Shown here: positions 1-12,546 of the stretch, piece by piece
How positions within the stretch are numbered: position 1 is the first letter of the stretch
How the letters are laid out: each line of letters opens with the position of its first letter
DNA from: Juglans regia
Lineage: Eukaryota > Streptophyta > Magnoliopsida > Fagales > Juglandaceae
Length of the DNA stretch: 64,000 nt
NCBI RefSeq assembly: GCF_001411555.2
Contig: NC_049902.1
Coordinates: forward strand, 9,741,985-9,805,984
Direction of reading: 5' to 3'
The notes under the pieces: model-generated
Told to the model about the DNA's origin: nothing
What the model saw: the letters and a program-made list of their open reading frames with translations, nothing else
The model's database searches: none
Made by a program: the position numbers and the translations under genes

Positions 1-297
1 TATTGGGAATTTGTCCATAATAGTGACTCTATTAAGGCCCCAGTAGTCTACACATAACCTCCATGTTCCGTCCGCCTTCCTAACCAGCAGCACCAGTGAG
101 GAATAAGGGCTTTTAGTGAGTCTTATTATCCTTGAGGCTAATAACTCCTATACTATCCTTTTGATCTCATCTTTTTAGAAATAGGGATAGCGGTAAGGTC
201 TCATTGAAATAGTTTTGGTGTTTGGGATAAGGTTGATGGCATGATCATGGGTTCAGCTGGGGGGTAAGCCTTTGGGTTCTTCAAACACTTCGGTATA

Positions 298-717
298 CTA
301 TTTAAGTAGGTTTTGGATGGTTGCTGGTGCTTCACAGTTTCCTTCCTCAAGCACCCTAGCCTCACTCTCAAGCACCTGTAGGATTACCCCCATTTTTTCC
401 AATTTGTTGCACTTGTTCAAAGAGCCCTCCTCAATCAATTTAGTGGCTGCCAGTCCTTGTAATTGCATTGTTTTTCTATTAACAGAAAAATTCATAGTTA
501 GCTTTTGCAAAACCCACAACACAGTCCTCAACTCTTGGAGCTGTTGGATTCCAAGAACCATATCACAGCCTGCTAATACCAACACATGTACATCCACTGT
601 GAAGGTGGTACCCTGAATTATAACTCGCACCTCCTTATACTTTCCTTCACTCGGGATCGTCTCCTCACTAGCAACTTTCACTTTAACCCTTTCAGCAAGA
701 TTAATGGGCAATTTCAC
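298..717 (-). pseudogene. Retropepsin-like (aspartic protease) region of gypsy gag-pol
   Basis: This open segment of 139 codons has the layout of the plant gypsy protease-to-RT linker: a beta-rich stretch (IIQGTTFTVDVHVL), then the hallmark VLAGCDMVLGIQQL, then a NFSVNRKTMQLQG-like strand. It is one piece of a polyprotein broken by stops on both sides. The family would process Gag-Pol; this copy should be inactive. Confidence 0.7.
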
Positions 718-1072
718 CTATCCAACACTACTGGGTTCGGAAAATTATAAGTGGATCCAATGTCTATTAAGATTGTTACCCAATGAGCCCCAACCTTTCT
801 CATAACTCTCATGGTTTTGGTTTTGAGATCCAGTAAGGCATGAAGGGATATTTATGGGTTTATCGGGTATTTAGTCTCAATCCTTGGTCCCACTGCTTCC
901 GTCCCCTCAGCTAACTGGTGCTCATTTGCCCTTCACATTTGGTTTCAAATAGGACTTCTTCTAAAAGGTAAAGCTTGGGGCTTTAGAATTTATGTCCCAT
1001 GCTCCACTTTGAATCACAGTAATAGCACAACCCCTTTTCCCTTATCTTCTTCATCTGGTTTTGGTTTATCTT

Positions 1073-1351
1073 TTAGATCAGTAGGTTTGGTTTAGAGAAG
1101 GTTTTGCTGGGTTCACTCATGGGTAGGCTAAGTTTTTTTAGTATTCTTAAGTCAGATGAGTACATAGGGCTAGATTTGTTGTGTTTATTGGAGAGATACA
1201 TATTTTCTTCTTGTATTTTAGCTAGACTATAGGCAGTAGTCATGCTTGGTGGATTAAAAATTCTAATGGGTAGTCTAATATCATCACGCAACCCACTGAG
1301 GAAGCAACTCAGCTTGTATTGGTCTAACAAACCTCCCAATCTATTCGACAA
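1073..1351 (-). pseudogene. gag (retrotransposon capsid) fragment
   Basis: The 92-codon piece carries the gag motif YKLSCFLSGLRDDIRLPIR followed by a helix (AYSLAKIQEEN), the usual end of the plant gypsy capsid domain before the zinc knuckle. It is in the right order upstream of the protease region and is interrupted on both sides. Confidence 0.65.
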
Positions 1352-1984
1352 GAACTCAAACCTATCCTTTTACTCCTCTACAATTGCACTCTGCCTCAAC
1401 CTAGTAAGAGACTCCATTGGGTCGTTATAAGCATTTGGCCCAAATTTGACCAATAAAGCCCTTGTGAAAGAATCCCAATGAGCCACCTGTTCCGACTCCT
1501 CCAGGTCTTGAAACCAAGTTAGAGCTCTGCCCCCCATGTGAAAGGATGCTAACTTTATTTTGTGTTGTGGTAGGGTATTGTGAAAAGCAAAAAACTAGTG
1601 TACCTTGTAGATCCAGCCAGCAGAGTCCTCACCATGGAAGGTTGGGAAATCCAATTGAATTGTTCCTTCCTACACCTCACCACCATGCCTCGAGATGTTT
1701 TCTTCATCTGTGGGATTGACGTCAGATGATGACCCTCCAAGACTTTGATTCTGATTTCTCCTTTGTAACTCTCATGTTATCACTGACAGTTGCTAGATTA
1801 GTGCATTAGTTTGTCTTTTTAGGACAAGCATTTCTATTTCTAGGCTTTTGTATTGTGAGCAAGTGGTTTTCTTTAAGGTAGTAAGCCCATCTTGTAGTTG
1901 TGTAAGCCTAGTACCTTTTGCCATGGTTTGTAATAAGTAAACTTAGTGACAACACATGAGTTGGTGTCTCTTTGATGCCACTAT

Positions 1985-2621
1985 TGTAACACAAGATATT
2001 CTTATAAAAGAAATTAGGGTTGCTCTTTTCGAGGGGAGCTCCTCCAAGAAGACAAAAACAGAGAGGGAGAGAGAAAAAACAAAAAAATTGTTATGGCATT
2101 CAGAATAATTCATCAAAGGACACTGTCTAGCGCATATGTTGTTAGATCTCTAATGGAAACAAAAACTAACGTAAACAACTAAAGGAAGGCCAGAAGCCAG
2201 TCCACAACATACTGAAATGTAAAAGAGATAACATAACTAGCCCAATGAACATACTCCCGGCCCACACACATTAGCACTTAAATAAGTAAGTTCAGCTAAT
2301 TAAAAGAAGGCCCACTCGCAGAGCAGTTGAACCCAACATCGTCTCAGCCCGGTCCATCAGTCAGCGACTTCAGTTGAAGTGAACTCCTCCAAGTACACTG
2401 AACCAGAACACAACCCCTCTTTCGACACTTTCATCTTCTACACAGAAACTGAGCAAAAAACCCTAGATCTGGAGCTCAGCTTGTTACAGTATAGTACTTC
2501 ATTTGTGTAAATGTCTCCATGTTCAAAGATAACAACTTCACATTGGTACCCTTCTTTTATATGACACCAAACCAAGCAAATACATGTCTATTATTTGCTT
2601 AAACCTTAGACCAGTGTAACA
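1985..2621 (-). repeat. 5' LTR of the gypsy element
   Basis: On the plus strand the segment begins TGTAACACAAG and ends CCAGTGTAACA, so both ends have the TG...CA form of an LTR. Immediately inside it on the minus strand lies TGGCATCAAAG, two mismatches from the usual initiator-Met tRNA primer site TGGTATCAGAG. Length is 637 bp. The partner LTR lies outside the window, so LTR divergence cannot be read here. Confidence 0.65.
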
Positions 2622-4044
2622 CGCCCATATTACATAAATCTAGGACTTAGATCTGGTCTGAAGTTTTGGCTGGTCTAGTCTGTAACCCTGCTACCTTGGT
2701 GAATCCAAACGGATAAACGCCCGAATTGTGACTTGAGTGGATAAAATAATGTTCTACACACCCAAACCGAGTACCCCGAATACCACTCATCTTTTTATTT
2801 TAAAAAAAAAAAATTAGACTCCATCGTTTTGCATTCCCCTGTCTTCTTCCACCATTTTCTTTTTTGTTTTCGTTTTTCTTCTCAGCTCCGAACTCTAGCA
2901 AAGTCTCACCATGTTAACGTGGTCCTTCTCGATCTTGGGAGTGCAGTTTCACACCTTTGAGAGATGAAAGAAGTATAGCAGTTATGGCTGCTTGTTTCTT
3001 GGGAAAATTTCAGAACCGAGAAAGTGAGAGAAAATATGGCAAGAGAGAGGAACTGAGGAAATGAGGCTACACTCAAATGAAAGCCTACGGCTACGTGCAT
3101 GTGAGTGGTAAGACAGGAAACCACAATCGATGCTGCCTTTCGCAAGAGATGAGTTTGGACTGTAGTGAGAGGGCTTTACAGTTTACACTATTACCAAAGG
3201 GGTAATGCTAATGCCCCTAATTTATATCAGATGCTTATTAAAAAAATTAAAAAGAATGTCTATTTAAAATGAAATGGCTTCGGAAAATACCAAAAAAAAA
3301 AAAAAATTATAATTCTAGATTCCTTCTACCTTTTTATGTTTATGTTTTAAAATTTTTTTTAACAAGTCCCGTGACAGCTACATCAAAAGACATAATGATG
3401 GATATAAATTAAGAGTCATAGTAACATTTTCCTTACCAAAGTAGTGTTGTAATTTAGGCATGCACCGTACCAAAAAAGTGGTTGTTGTAATTTAAGCTTG
3501 CAGTTTACGAACAGAGTGGTTTGGGGTATATTCCCGGATGTGCATCCTGTTATTCTCAGATACCCGGATCCGGATGGATAGCCTTACATAAATCAAGTAA
3601 ATCTTTTCTAAAACCCTCTAAACACCAGACTTATATAACGTGCTCATATCACACTGATTAGGTAAATCATCAGCTAGATTATCATTTCATGACATAATGA
3701 AGAAGCCTTAATATTAGTCATTGCTAGATAATTATTAAAAGAAAAAAAAAGAATGATAAAAGAGTCTAGTGATCATACATCTTCCTCTCCCACTTGACTG
3801 CATATTCAATTGGATGGATGCTCTCATGCAAAATAAAAAGACCCGAGATTCATGAGGTATTTAGCTGCTTCCAGGAGTAAAACGTAAACGACTTCATCCA
3901 ATAGATAAACAGGAGGCTGGATCTTAAAAGATAAGCCCGTTAATTTGAATGTTGCTCGTGCTGAAGTAGCAATTCCAGCCTGCTGAATGAACCACGAAGA
4001 TGATTTCCAGCCAAAAAGCAGCCACAGCAGCATTAATACTGATA
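2622..4044. other. Intergenic spacer, no gene recognised
   Basis: This separates the gypsy LTR from the 3' end of the IMPDH gene. It is AT-rich with several A/T homopolymer runs (about 2800, 3290, 3350, 3745). A 79-codon minus-strand ORF at 2906-3145 has no recognisable domain and is probably chance. The stretch next to 4045 should hold the IMPDH 3' UTR, but I see no diagnostic polyadenylation signal. Confidence 0.4.
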
Positions 4045-7000
4045 TCAAAATGATTTCTTTACATAAGAAACCAGGCCATGGACGCCACCTTCAACTTGTG
4101 CTGCTCCTGAGCGAACCTGCACAAACCACATGAAAAGCCAACATCAGACCATGCGATCATGCATTCTTAAGTCGCCTTAACCACAGAGGTTCTTAAGTCA
4201 TTATCCCTGCAGAATAGCCAAGCAAGCCAATGTTCAAGGAAAAGTCGACTCGAAGAGCACTTTATCCTCAGAATCAATGGATGAAGAAAGGGATAGTTTT
4301 CATAAATTCGGACAAAAAGCAAAATGCTTACTAAATTTTCAAACATCTTAAACAGAGGTGGTGGAAAATGATAATAATATTACTGAAAATGTGATTAAAA
4401 TTTCTCTTAACTGTCACTGAAAAGTGGGTTCAGATCCTATTAAAATCCAACATTTGCACATTTTAAATCTAAAATCAGTAGCCTGCATAAAAGACCAGCC
4501 AAACCCCTCCTTTCAGGTCAAAGTTTCCACTTCGATAAACAGATAATGAGAAGGGGATATATTTGTCAGAATACACCTAAGACTTTGAAACAGAAGTAAC
4601 GTAGATGAAACAATTGGAGCCACTGGGATTTAGCAAAAAAAAAAATAGAGCCACTGGGTAGCTACCAAAGAATTTTTCTGATGTTTTTTTTTAATAATAA
4701 GAATTTTTCTAATGTAAACTAACAAGTTGCTGCACCTAGCAGACCAACTTCACCACTTTCATATGGGCTAAGGCAGGCCCTTGCTGAAAATTCTTTTATT
4801 TTCCCTTTCCTCCTTTCTTGTAAAGAAGTAAGCTACCAAAGGTTTTTTAGACAAGAAAATAAATGAAAGGACAAAACAAGACTCAAAAGTTTTGTCTGCA
4901 AAGTAATCTTGAAAATCATTAATAATGTGAGACATACCTCTACCCTTAATATACCACTTCTTAAGAGATCATGGGCAGACTGAAGAGAGGAAGCACCAAG
5001 ATCTTGAAACCCTTGCTTGACTGCTTGCAATGTGTAAGGAACAAAGTTCAGAACAGAGCCTTTATCTGCAACTGCTCCAACCACCCCTTGAGCAATTTTC
5101 AGCTTAGCTGTATCACCCAGATACCTTGCGTCGCTCCCTTTGGTCATAGCTTCTAAGGAGCCCATACCTCGATATTTTTTGATCCGGCAACCATTCTAGT
5201 ATTAGCAAAACTAAGTATTTATATTACTGAAAATATTGGCTTAAGCAAAGGGCCATACATGTGTGCACTCAAAAAGACACAGAAAAGACAGAAGGAAAAG
5301 TTTTTCACAAGATAATAAAAAGTCGTATGCTTAAAGATCAAGGAATTGGGAACAGCAGGTCACTAGTGGAAAACCTTAACAAAACGCAAAAAATCAGTAC
5401 ATTTCATACTTCATGTGTATCAAAGCATGCATATTGTTCAGATATTTGAGAATGCAATAAGAGTTTTTCTGCTTGGAAGCCAATGTGGAAGACATCCTCC
5501 ACACCTCATATGACATGTTTTAATTTGCAACAGAAGTTTAACATTTATTCTCTAGCAAATAAAATCTTGCCATATCAACAATGTGGAGGGTGTTCCTCCA
5601 TACTGCCTTGCAAATATAATTTTTCATGCAATATCTGTTTGTTTTCTCTAGACTCAACAACTGAGACAAGGTTTAATGGAGAGGAGCCATTTATTGCAAA
5701 ACAGAGTGTTTTGATCATTTTACTTGTCAACCTAATCCTTTTGGAAACATATGACCAAAGCATCTCCATGGATTTTACTAAATGGCACGGATTTGAATGG
5801 AGAGGACATGTTCCCACAACAACTTTTGGTCACACAATATACATCATTTCCAAATAAATAAGAATGATTTTAGCTGAATCCATCAAATAGCACTGACATA
5901 TATGACAGGGACAGATCCATTATAGGCATGGAATACAAATCCACTATCATAGTCCCTTGAGTTCCAGATCACCTATTTTCATAGCACATGAGCCTAAAGG
6001 TAAATTGACCTCTCAGTCATACAATAACTTAAAATTACAATTTCATATTGATTACATCAATTACTTACAAAAAATCATATTGATTACATGGTATTCATGA
6101 ATAGAGCCACATTTATCCCTTATGGATCCATTCAAACTTCAGCATACTTCCAAGACTGGCAACTTCAGAAAAGCACACTCAAAAACACAAAGAATAGCAG
6201 TCTGCTGTTACAATAGTAGCCCACAGCAGGAAAGTTCATATTTTTTACTTGTGCATACTTCATGTGTACTAGGGTCATGCCCATTTTAGAGCTCTTTAAC
6301 ATAATATTATGTAATAAAAAAAGACAGTCGAAGTCCAACGATCACAAGATTATCTAGCTATGAAAAAAATGCATAGGTCTTGAAATTCCAAGGCACATAT
6401 CTTCAAGGAAAGATTCTTTGCCACTCATTGAGTGATTTCTCTCACTTAAATTTAACCTCTTAAACGGCTCACTTTCCTTTAGTAATATAATTGTAAATGT
6501 AAAGGGATGATTCACTAGAAGATCAATTTTCCATCTAAAGCTCAAATTTTCTTAGAGCATAGAAAAAATGATTTCATTCCTATTAGGTTTAAGTACACTT
6601 TTGATGCTCCAACTTATGTCAACATTTATATGCGGTCCTTTATTATTCAAGTTGCAGCAGCGCTGCTCTACTATATTTATCAAAATTGTATGAGCTATAG
6701 ACTCAGGCATCCTGAGTTCAATTCCGCACTAGGAGTTCCCCTAGATTACAATATACATGGCTTTGGTGGATGGGGTTGTGTATCTGGGGTATACTCCCCA
6801 GGGGTGGGCCCCAAGGTTTCTGCCTTCGTGAGATTCCGAGTAATTAAAAAAGGTGCTGCCCTACAGTATCCATTTTTTTTAATAATTCATGCAACCCATG
6901 TAACATAGGAAATACACAAAAGAAGACACCCAACTAACAAAAAGAAGAAAGAGCATGTTTACCGAAATTTCAATTTCATCCTTGAGTTCAAATCCAAGCT

Positions 7001-10000
7001 ATCAAAGTCAGCGAGGTGTACTAGGTTGCCGAGATGGCAATCAGATTGCATGACATGTCCACTAAAAATTCTTAAATTTACTTTTTTGTTTTTAATTGAA
7101 TATGTTTTTTTATATTAAAAAAAAAAAGCTTTTGTCCTCTCTTCCTTTATCTTCTCCTCCAGCCCATCTGAAACCAAGTACTAACACGCCCCTCCTTCCA
7201 AGCTAATCTTGATAGAATCCTCATCCACATTCATATCCAACTAGTCCTATAGATTTTTACAACATCTACAATTCTCCAACAAGCTTGACTCAATATAGCT
7301 ATGGTGACGCTACAAAATTTAGGCAATCACACCAGTATACCTAAAACCTGAATCCCATGTAGCAGAGGAGATTGAAATGTTTTAGGCATTTGGGCGGTGA
7401 GATGCAGATATGGTTGGATCATACCTCTTGCTTTGGTCCAAAATAATGGTAATTAAGAAATAATAAGTTTTGAGAGAGAAAATTTCTTGATGTTTGATCA
7501 AAGAGAGCTGAGGTTATCATCAATGAGAGAACAGATAGAATGACTTGAGTCAATAGGAGGGTGTTTTTGAAGATGCATATGGGTGGGTGGGGCTGTTACT
7601 TTCTTAGCAGTTTGCTACATCTTTGGTATAGATTGAGGTCCGAAATTTCATTTGGGAAGTGACAATGCAAGTGCCTAGGATTGTGGTATTTTTATTTTTT
7701 TGCAGTTTTTCCTCCTATGAATAAATAATTGTCCTTCGTTTGGTCCAAATGGTCATGGGAAGAAAATGTAGTAAGGGATATAATATTTAGGGGGTGCTTG
7801 GGGAATGAAATGGGATGAGATGAGAAATCTATGAATAGTAGTGAAACGGTTTGTGAATAGTAGTAAAAATATTTCGAGTTATGATGTTTTATGGGATTTT
7901 GGGAAATGAGAGAGAAAAAATTGAATAAAAATATTATAAAGTTAAAATATTGTTAGAATATAATTTTTTAATATTATTTTTGTTTTGGGATTTGAAAATG
8001 TTGAATTGTTTTTTTTGTTTTGTTTTGAAGTTTAAGAAAGTTGTAATGATTAGATGAAAAAGTTGAAAATTTGAAATTGAATGGTGTTTGTGTTTGAATG
8101 ATGTTTGGGAAGGAAATGGGATGGAGATGAGATGAGATGCAATGGGATGGGATGAGATGAAACCATTCCATCTTCCAAACAAGCCCTTAGTTGACATGAC
8201 ATGTGACATGGTGTCCATTAGTAGGACCTAAATCCCAGCGGGAGGGTCCTTTCATTTACAAATCAAGAGGAATCTACAGATTTGGGTGGTGTCTTGCTCA
8301 GTAAAGAGAGAGGTAGGTGGTAGGTTCGTATGATCATGAGAAAGCCCTGTTCAATGTCACTCATCTGTGTAGTAAGAAGCTGAAAGGGGGGATGTGACAG
8401 CGAAGGAAGCTTCAAGGAGATGAATGTTCTGTTGGCAATTGTAGAGCTCTTGATGATGGTAAACGTGGGGGTTACGGGTGCACAAGTAGATTCATGTGGT
8501 GCCTTTTCCATTATCACTTAAGCATAAAATTGAGAAAATCAACAAATGGAGCAAAGAAAAAGGCTCCAAAAGTCAAGCACAAGTCCCAAAGTGCATTGGT
8601 GTGCCGCCTTGCATGCATGCAAATCGCCGTTGGGAATATTGTAGCTAAACAGTCTCCATCCTTTCCTAGCTCAAGCCACTCTACTAGCAATGCCAGAAAA
8701 TTGGGACATGGAATTTCTAGAACGGGCGGCTGGTATACCTGCAATAGTCACGTCATGAATCCCATCCAGATTGAGAAGTGGACTGGGTCACTTCTACTCA
8801 ACCTTCTGTGTTCACCAAGAATGAGGAGGGGAAACCTTGATGACAAAATGAGGTGATTCCATTCTAGAACAAGACAGTTGAGGTCATAGCATTTTATCGT
8901 GTTTCATATGCTGCGATCGTGTTTTTTTTCCTTGGAGAAGTATATGGCAGAACAAGACTCCATCAAGAGTGGTGTCCTTTGTATGAACTACAGCCCCAGG
9001 AAAAATATCAACAATGGATAATTTGAGGAAGAGGCACATAATAGTGGTGGAGCGGTGTGTATGTACATGTGCAAGGAAACTAACAACCACTTGTTGCTTC
9101 ATTGTGAAATGGTTCAAGCCTTATCGATAGCGATCTTCCAACTTCTTGGGATAGAATGGGTGATCAAGTGGAGTTAATGGTGGCTTGGGAAGTTCGTTGG
9201 GTGAAAACATGTGTGATATCCTATATTCAATAAGTATAGGTGGTGAATGAGATCCCACATTGTTTGGGAGGGAGAAATTCATGCTCCTTTAGAATGATTT
9301 CAAGGGACTCTAATTGTACCATGGACTAGTCCTTTTGGAGTAGGGGCCTAGATGTGACTTGGGATTCCCTTGGGGCATTACAAATGGTATTGGATCCTAT
9401 CCCAACGAAAAGTGTGGGACTTGAGCCATGCTACCAATGATAGAATGGCCCAACAAGGATGTTAGGAATTTAAGGGGGGCTATTGTGATTCCCCATATTG
9501 AGTGAGCATAAGTGGTGAATAGGGTCCCACATTGCTTGGGAGATAGAAGCTCTAGCTCTTAATAATGATTTAAAGGAACTTCAAATATACTATTGACATG
9601 GGCCTAGATGTGGCTCAGCTCTCCCTTGGGACATTACAACATGGGTAAAGGAATTGCGAGGATGACAACTTTCTGCCTAATGTGGAGGATTTGGAAGGAC
9701 CGTAATGCCCATAACTTCGAAGATTGTGAGAGAATGAATCATGCTTTAAATCTTTGTATGAATGGACTGTGATACACAACAGTACCCACCCCCATTTGCA
9801 TCTTTTGTAGATTTTACTAGATCATGCTGCCCAACCCTTCTTTAAAATAGGTGTTCCCTTTGTACAACCCCAGTGTACGTGGGCTGCACCCCAAGCACTT
9901 TCAATAAAATGTGGTACCTTTACTTAAAAAAAATCTATTGGCTTGAGTTTGGTTGGAAAAATGAAAATGAAGCAACAATTAAATAAAAGAGAAACATTGT

Positions 10001-12546
10001 TGCAACCAATGAAATAAAATGCAATAGAACAGAGTGGAAAGGTTGACTAAAAGTGTACATTGCCCTTTTGTTATTAACATGATACGATTTAAACAGAAAA
10101 TGCATGCTTCTGTAACACTAATTACGTACTTTATAAGGCACAAACAATCACTTGCAATAATGTCCAAATAAACCCAGTGATACAAAATTTTCAGGAAATT
10201 ATAAGATAAAAAAAGGAAAAAAAAAAAAAGAAGAAAAAAAGAGTTGAACCCTTACTAAAAATTGAAAATTTGTACTTACAAAAAAACTAACAATTGAAAA
10301 AAAAACAAGTTCATTTCTTGGCACGAGCACTATCATCTACTTCAGCACGATATTAAAAACATTTTTTTATAAGTTAGCAATATATTAAAAACATAACATA
10401 GCAACACCACACCTGATACTCATAAGCTCCTGGAGCCTCAGTGCTTCCAGCTAAGAAGCCTCCCATCATTACAGTAGATGCCCCTAAGACCAAAGCCTTG
10501 ACAATGTGTCCAGAAAATGAAATGCCACCATCAGCAATGATGGGCACACCGTGTTGTGAAGCTATAGAAGCAACCTTGTAAACAGCAGTGGCCTGAAAAG
10601 TAGGAAGACAAGAAAACAAAAGTTATTGAGTGAAAGATGGAGGAAGTACCAAGCTATGTTTTCAACCTTCTCCTATGTTTTTTCTTTCCCAATTGTATTG
10701 ACTAGTGTTAAATATTGACACCATCCACTACAGTTAACTTGCCCAGTTTACTCGAATGAACGTCTGTTAATACCAGAAGGAAACCAAACATTTGTTATTC
10801 CAATATTTTTTATGACAGATTAGATGACCTATTAGAGAAACAGAGAACGCTACCACAAAAAGGAGAGGCAGTTAACAAGTGACTTCTTTACTAAGCATAT
10901 GACTACTAGCAAAGCCATGTTGTTGCTGCCGTGGAAACTTTGTATAGCTCAATGCACAAAGAAAAGGTTTGGAAGCAATCCAACAACTATGCATATGGAC
11001 ACCCACTTATGCATTACCGGACATTCTGCAGGTTATTCTGGTAAAGGATTGTCTTTCAGGCATTGCCGCCATTCAGTGTCCCTGTTAAAACAAACATAAC
11101 ATATTCTGTCTGTTTGCTGTTAACGCACTTCCAAACAAGTAATCAGAGGGCCTTACTGAAGAGAATTTAAACTAGTCAATGATCAATTTTCATATGCAAA
11201 GATTTATTGACAAAGAATGAAAATTATGGAATGTAATGCTCTGAATTTCAAATGGTCACTTTCATCTTCAAGCTCTCAACAAGAATAATGTTTCATCAGT
11301 GCATGTAATCCAAGCAGGTTTCTCAGTCAAAGAAATATCATAAGACGTTAAAACAAAAACTCGAGGCTCGATCTAATACAAAGCGTAATCAATCATATTG
11401 GAACTCTGGCAAATAGAGCTCATAACATAACCATTTCACAAGGCATACTCGACCATCTCCCTACATACACAATCATACGCAGAATCTAAATAACCCACCA
11501 GTTAAAACAAGAATTACAATCCAACAAAGAACAATTAGAATAAAAAAATGCAATACCTGCCCTCGCCCAACTGCGCAAACCTCCTGCGTGGTACAAATTG
11601 ACCCGGAACCCATGCCAACCCTCAATCCGTCCACCCCAGCACGAATCAAATTCTCGGCCTGCGCCGCTGTCACCACATTCCCACCCACCACATCCAGCTC
11701 CTTATACATCCCCTTCACGTACTTGATCATCTCAATCTGATAAATTGAGTTCCCTTGAGAACTGTCCAACACCACCACATCCACGCCGGCCTTGACCAAA
11801 AGCTCCAGCCTCTCCTTGTCCTCCAACCTTGTCCCCATTGCCGCCCCCACTCTCCACCCCCCGTCAGGCCCCACCGTCCCCACCCCTAACCTAGGATACT
11901 CCTTCAATCTATCCACGTCCTCCCTCGTCACCAAATCCACCACCTCCTCCTCCTTGACCAACGCCGCAAGATCCATATCTTTCTTTTCCTTGAAGTAATT
12001 ATCCATCTGTGCCAGACTATAATTCCACGGCACCACCAGTTCGTTAGAACTGGTCATGTAGGTGTCGATTCGGGCATCTTTCTTATCGCCGTCGAGCTGC
12101 AACCATTCGGATCTCGACACGTAACCGATGAGTTTAGAGGAGGGAGAGCCGGACTGGGTGACGAGGACGTAGGGACTGGAGTCGAAGTCGTCGAGAGAGT
12201 CGATGCGGTGTTCGGAGGATTTGAATGTCGGGCTAGAGAGGAGGGGGACGCGTCGGGACTTGACGGACCTGACCATGGACGCCTGGACCTGAGGGGGGAG
12301 GTTGGAGTGGATGATGCCGAGGCCACCCAGGGAGGCCATGGCAGCTGCCATTCCAGCCTCGGTCACGGTGTCCATGGGTGAGGAAACGACGGGAGACAGG
12401 AGCGGGAGCCGGCGCGTGAGGCGCGTGGCGAGGGAGACATCATCGGTGGCGAAGTCGATGTAGTGAGGGAGGAATATGACGTCGTCATAGGTGTAGGAGT
12501 AGCCCTGGTTGAAGAGTTTCGTAGCCGCGAAGCCGTCTTCCTCCAT
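4045..12546 (-). CDS. IMPDH: Inosine-5'-monophosphate dehydrogenase, four coding exons, 499 aa
   Basis: IMPDH oxidises IMP to XMP with NAD+, the committed step of guanine nucleotide synthesis, in the cytosol. Coding exons are 12546-11557, 10592-10413, 5195-4938 and 4116-4045 (990+180+258+72 nt); every junction is GT-AG and in phase 0, giving 499 codons plus stop, close to the roughly 500 aa of plant IMPDHs. Exon 1 starts [20 protein letters not shown] and holds the N-terminal barrel part, the inserted CBS region (about residues 110-220) and the catalytic loop [11 protein letters not shown] with the nucleophile near Cys318. Exon 2 holds the IADGGIS phosphate loop; exon 3 holds the flap with the Arg-Tyr pair in SDARYLGD (about 414-415). 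The last exon ends [14 protein letters not shown]. The gene looks intact. Introns are 964, 5217 and 821 bp; the second is swollen by transposons. Confidence 0.95.
6650..6865 (+). mobile_element. SINE-like repeat in IMPDH intron 2
   Basis: The segment has a tRNA B-box-like GAGTTCAATTCC near 6715 preceded by a possible A-box region. A body of about 150 bp follows (GGGTGGGCCCCAAGG near 6803) and then an A-rich stretch near 6845. This is the layout of tRNA-derived SINEs in woody dicots. No target duplication was found and the 5' end is not fixed. Confidence 0.35.
7790..8186. mobile_element. PIF/Harbinger-like MITE, 397 bp, TTA target duplication
   Basis: The element starts GGGGGTGCTTGGGGAATG; the reverse complement of its end starts GGGCTTGTTTGGAAGATG, so it has terminal inverted repeats. 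TTA lies on both sides (7787-7789 and 8187-8189). The interior is AT-rich with GGGATGAGATGAG near both ends. There is no coding capacity. Related copies lie elsewhere in the window. Confidence 0.7.
8880..9935 (+). mobile_element. L1-type LINE 3' relic, split by a TRIM
   Basis: Translation before the TRIM resembles the zinc-binding tail (zf-RVT) of plant L1 reverse transcriptase. It reads roughly [14 protein letters not shown], then [13 protein letters not shown], then [14 protein letters not shown] and LLGIEWV. After the TRIM the frame resumes with [18 protein letters not shown], the usual LINE C-terminal motif. The 3' end has the plant-L1 layout CCAGTGTACGTGGGCTGC, CAATAAAATG and an A-tail at about 9928. 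Stops and frameshifts make it inactive, and the 5' part is missing. Confidence 0.75.
9212..9638 (+). mobile_element. TRIM (mini LTR retrotransposon), complete, 427 bp
   Basis: Two direct terminal repeats, 9212-9382 (171 bp) and 9484-9638 (155 bp), both begin TGTGAT and end CATTACA and share the GGTCCCACATTG(C/T)TTGGGAG core in variant form. Between them are only 101 bp: a primer-binding-like TGGTATTGGATC starting 2 bp after the left LTR (6 of the first 6 and 9 of 12 positions match the initiator-Met site) and a polypurine tract AAGGGGGGCTAT just before the right LTR. The element is flanked by an exact 5-bp duplication ACATG (9207-9211 and 9639-9643). It has no coding capacity, as expected of a TRIM. 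Confidence 0.92.

Larger units (their letters stand above)
1..2621 (-). mobile_element. Ty3/gypsy LTR retrotransposon, 5' portion, decayed
   Basis: The element reads leftward and leaves the window at base 1. Going downstream on the minus strand, there is an LTR (1985-2621), a primer-binding-like site beside it, gag remnants (about 1923-1073), a retropepsin-like region (717-298) and the start of reverse transcriptase (about 200-1). The RT piece translates to a stretch containing the motif [17 protein letters not shown], typical of plant gypsy RT. The gag part starts near 1923 with MAKGTRLTQLQDGL and is broken by stops and frameshifts, so the copy cannot make a full polyprotein. Its 3' half lies outside the window, so total length and the second LTR cannot be judged. 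Confidence 0.85.
5196..10412 (-). other. IMPDH intron 2, transposon-rich
   Basis: The intron runs from a GT donor at 10412-10411 to a CTAG acceptor ending at 5196. At 5.2 kb it is far larger than its neighbours. It contains the LINE relic (8880-9935) with a TRIM inside it, a Harbinger-like MITE (7790-8186) and a SINE-like piece (6650-6865). The remainder, including 5200-6600, shows no recognisable gene. Confidence 0.85.

Noticed and set aside
2906..3145. 79-codon minus-strand ORF with hydrophobic patches
   Set aside because: No domain, no splice or promoter context, and composition like the surrounding intergenic DNA.
8494..8856. 120-codon plus-strand ORF just upstream of the LINE relic
   Set aside because: I could not connect it to LINE domains or any known family; it may be LINE debris or chance, so it was not called.
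11792..12326. ORFs of 68 and 90 codons within IMPDH exon 1
   Set aside because: Other-frame shadows of a long, well-conserved coding exon.
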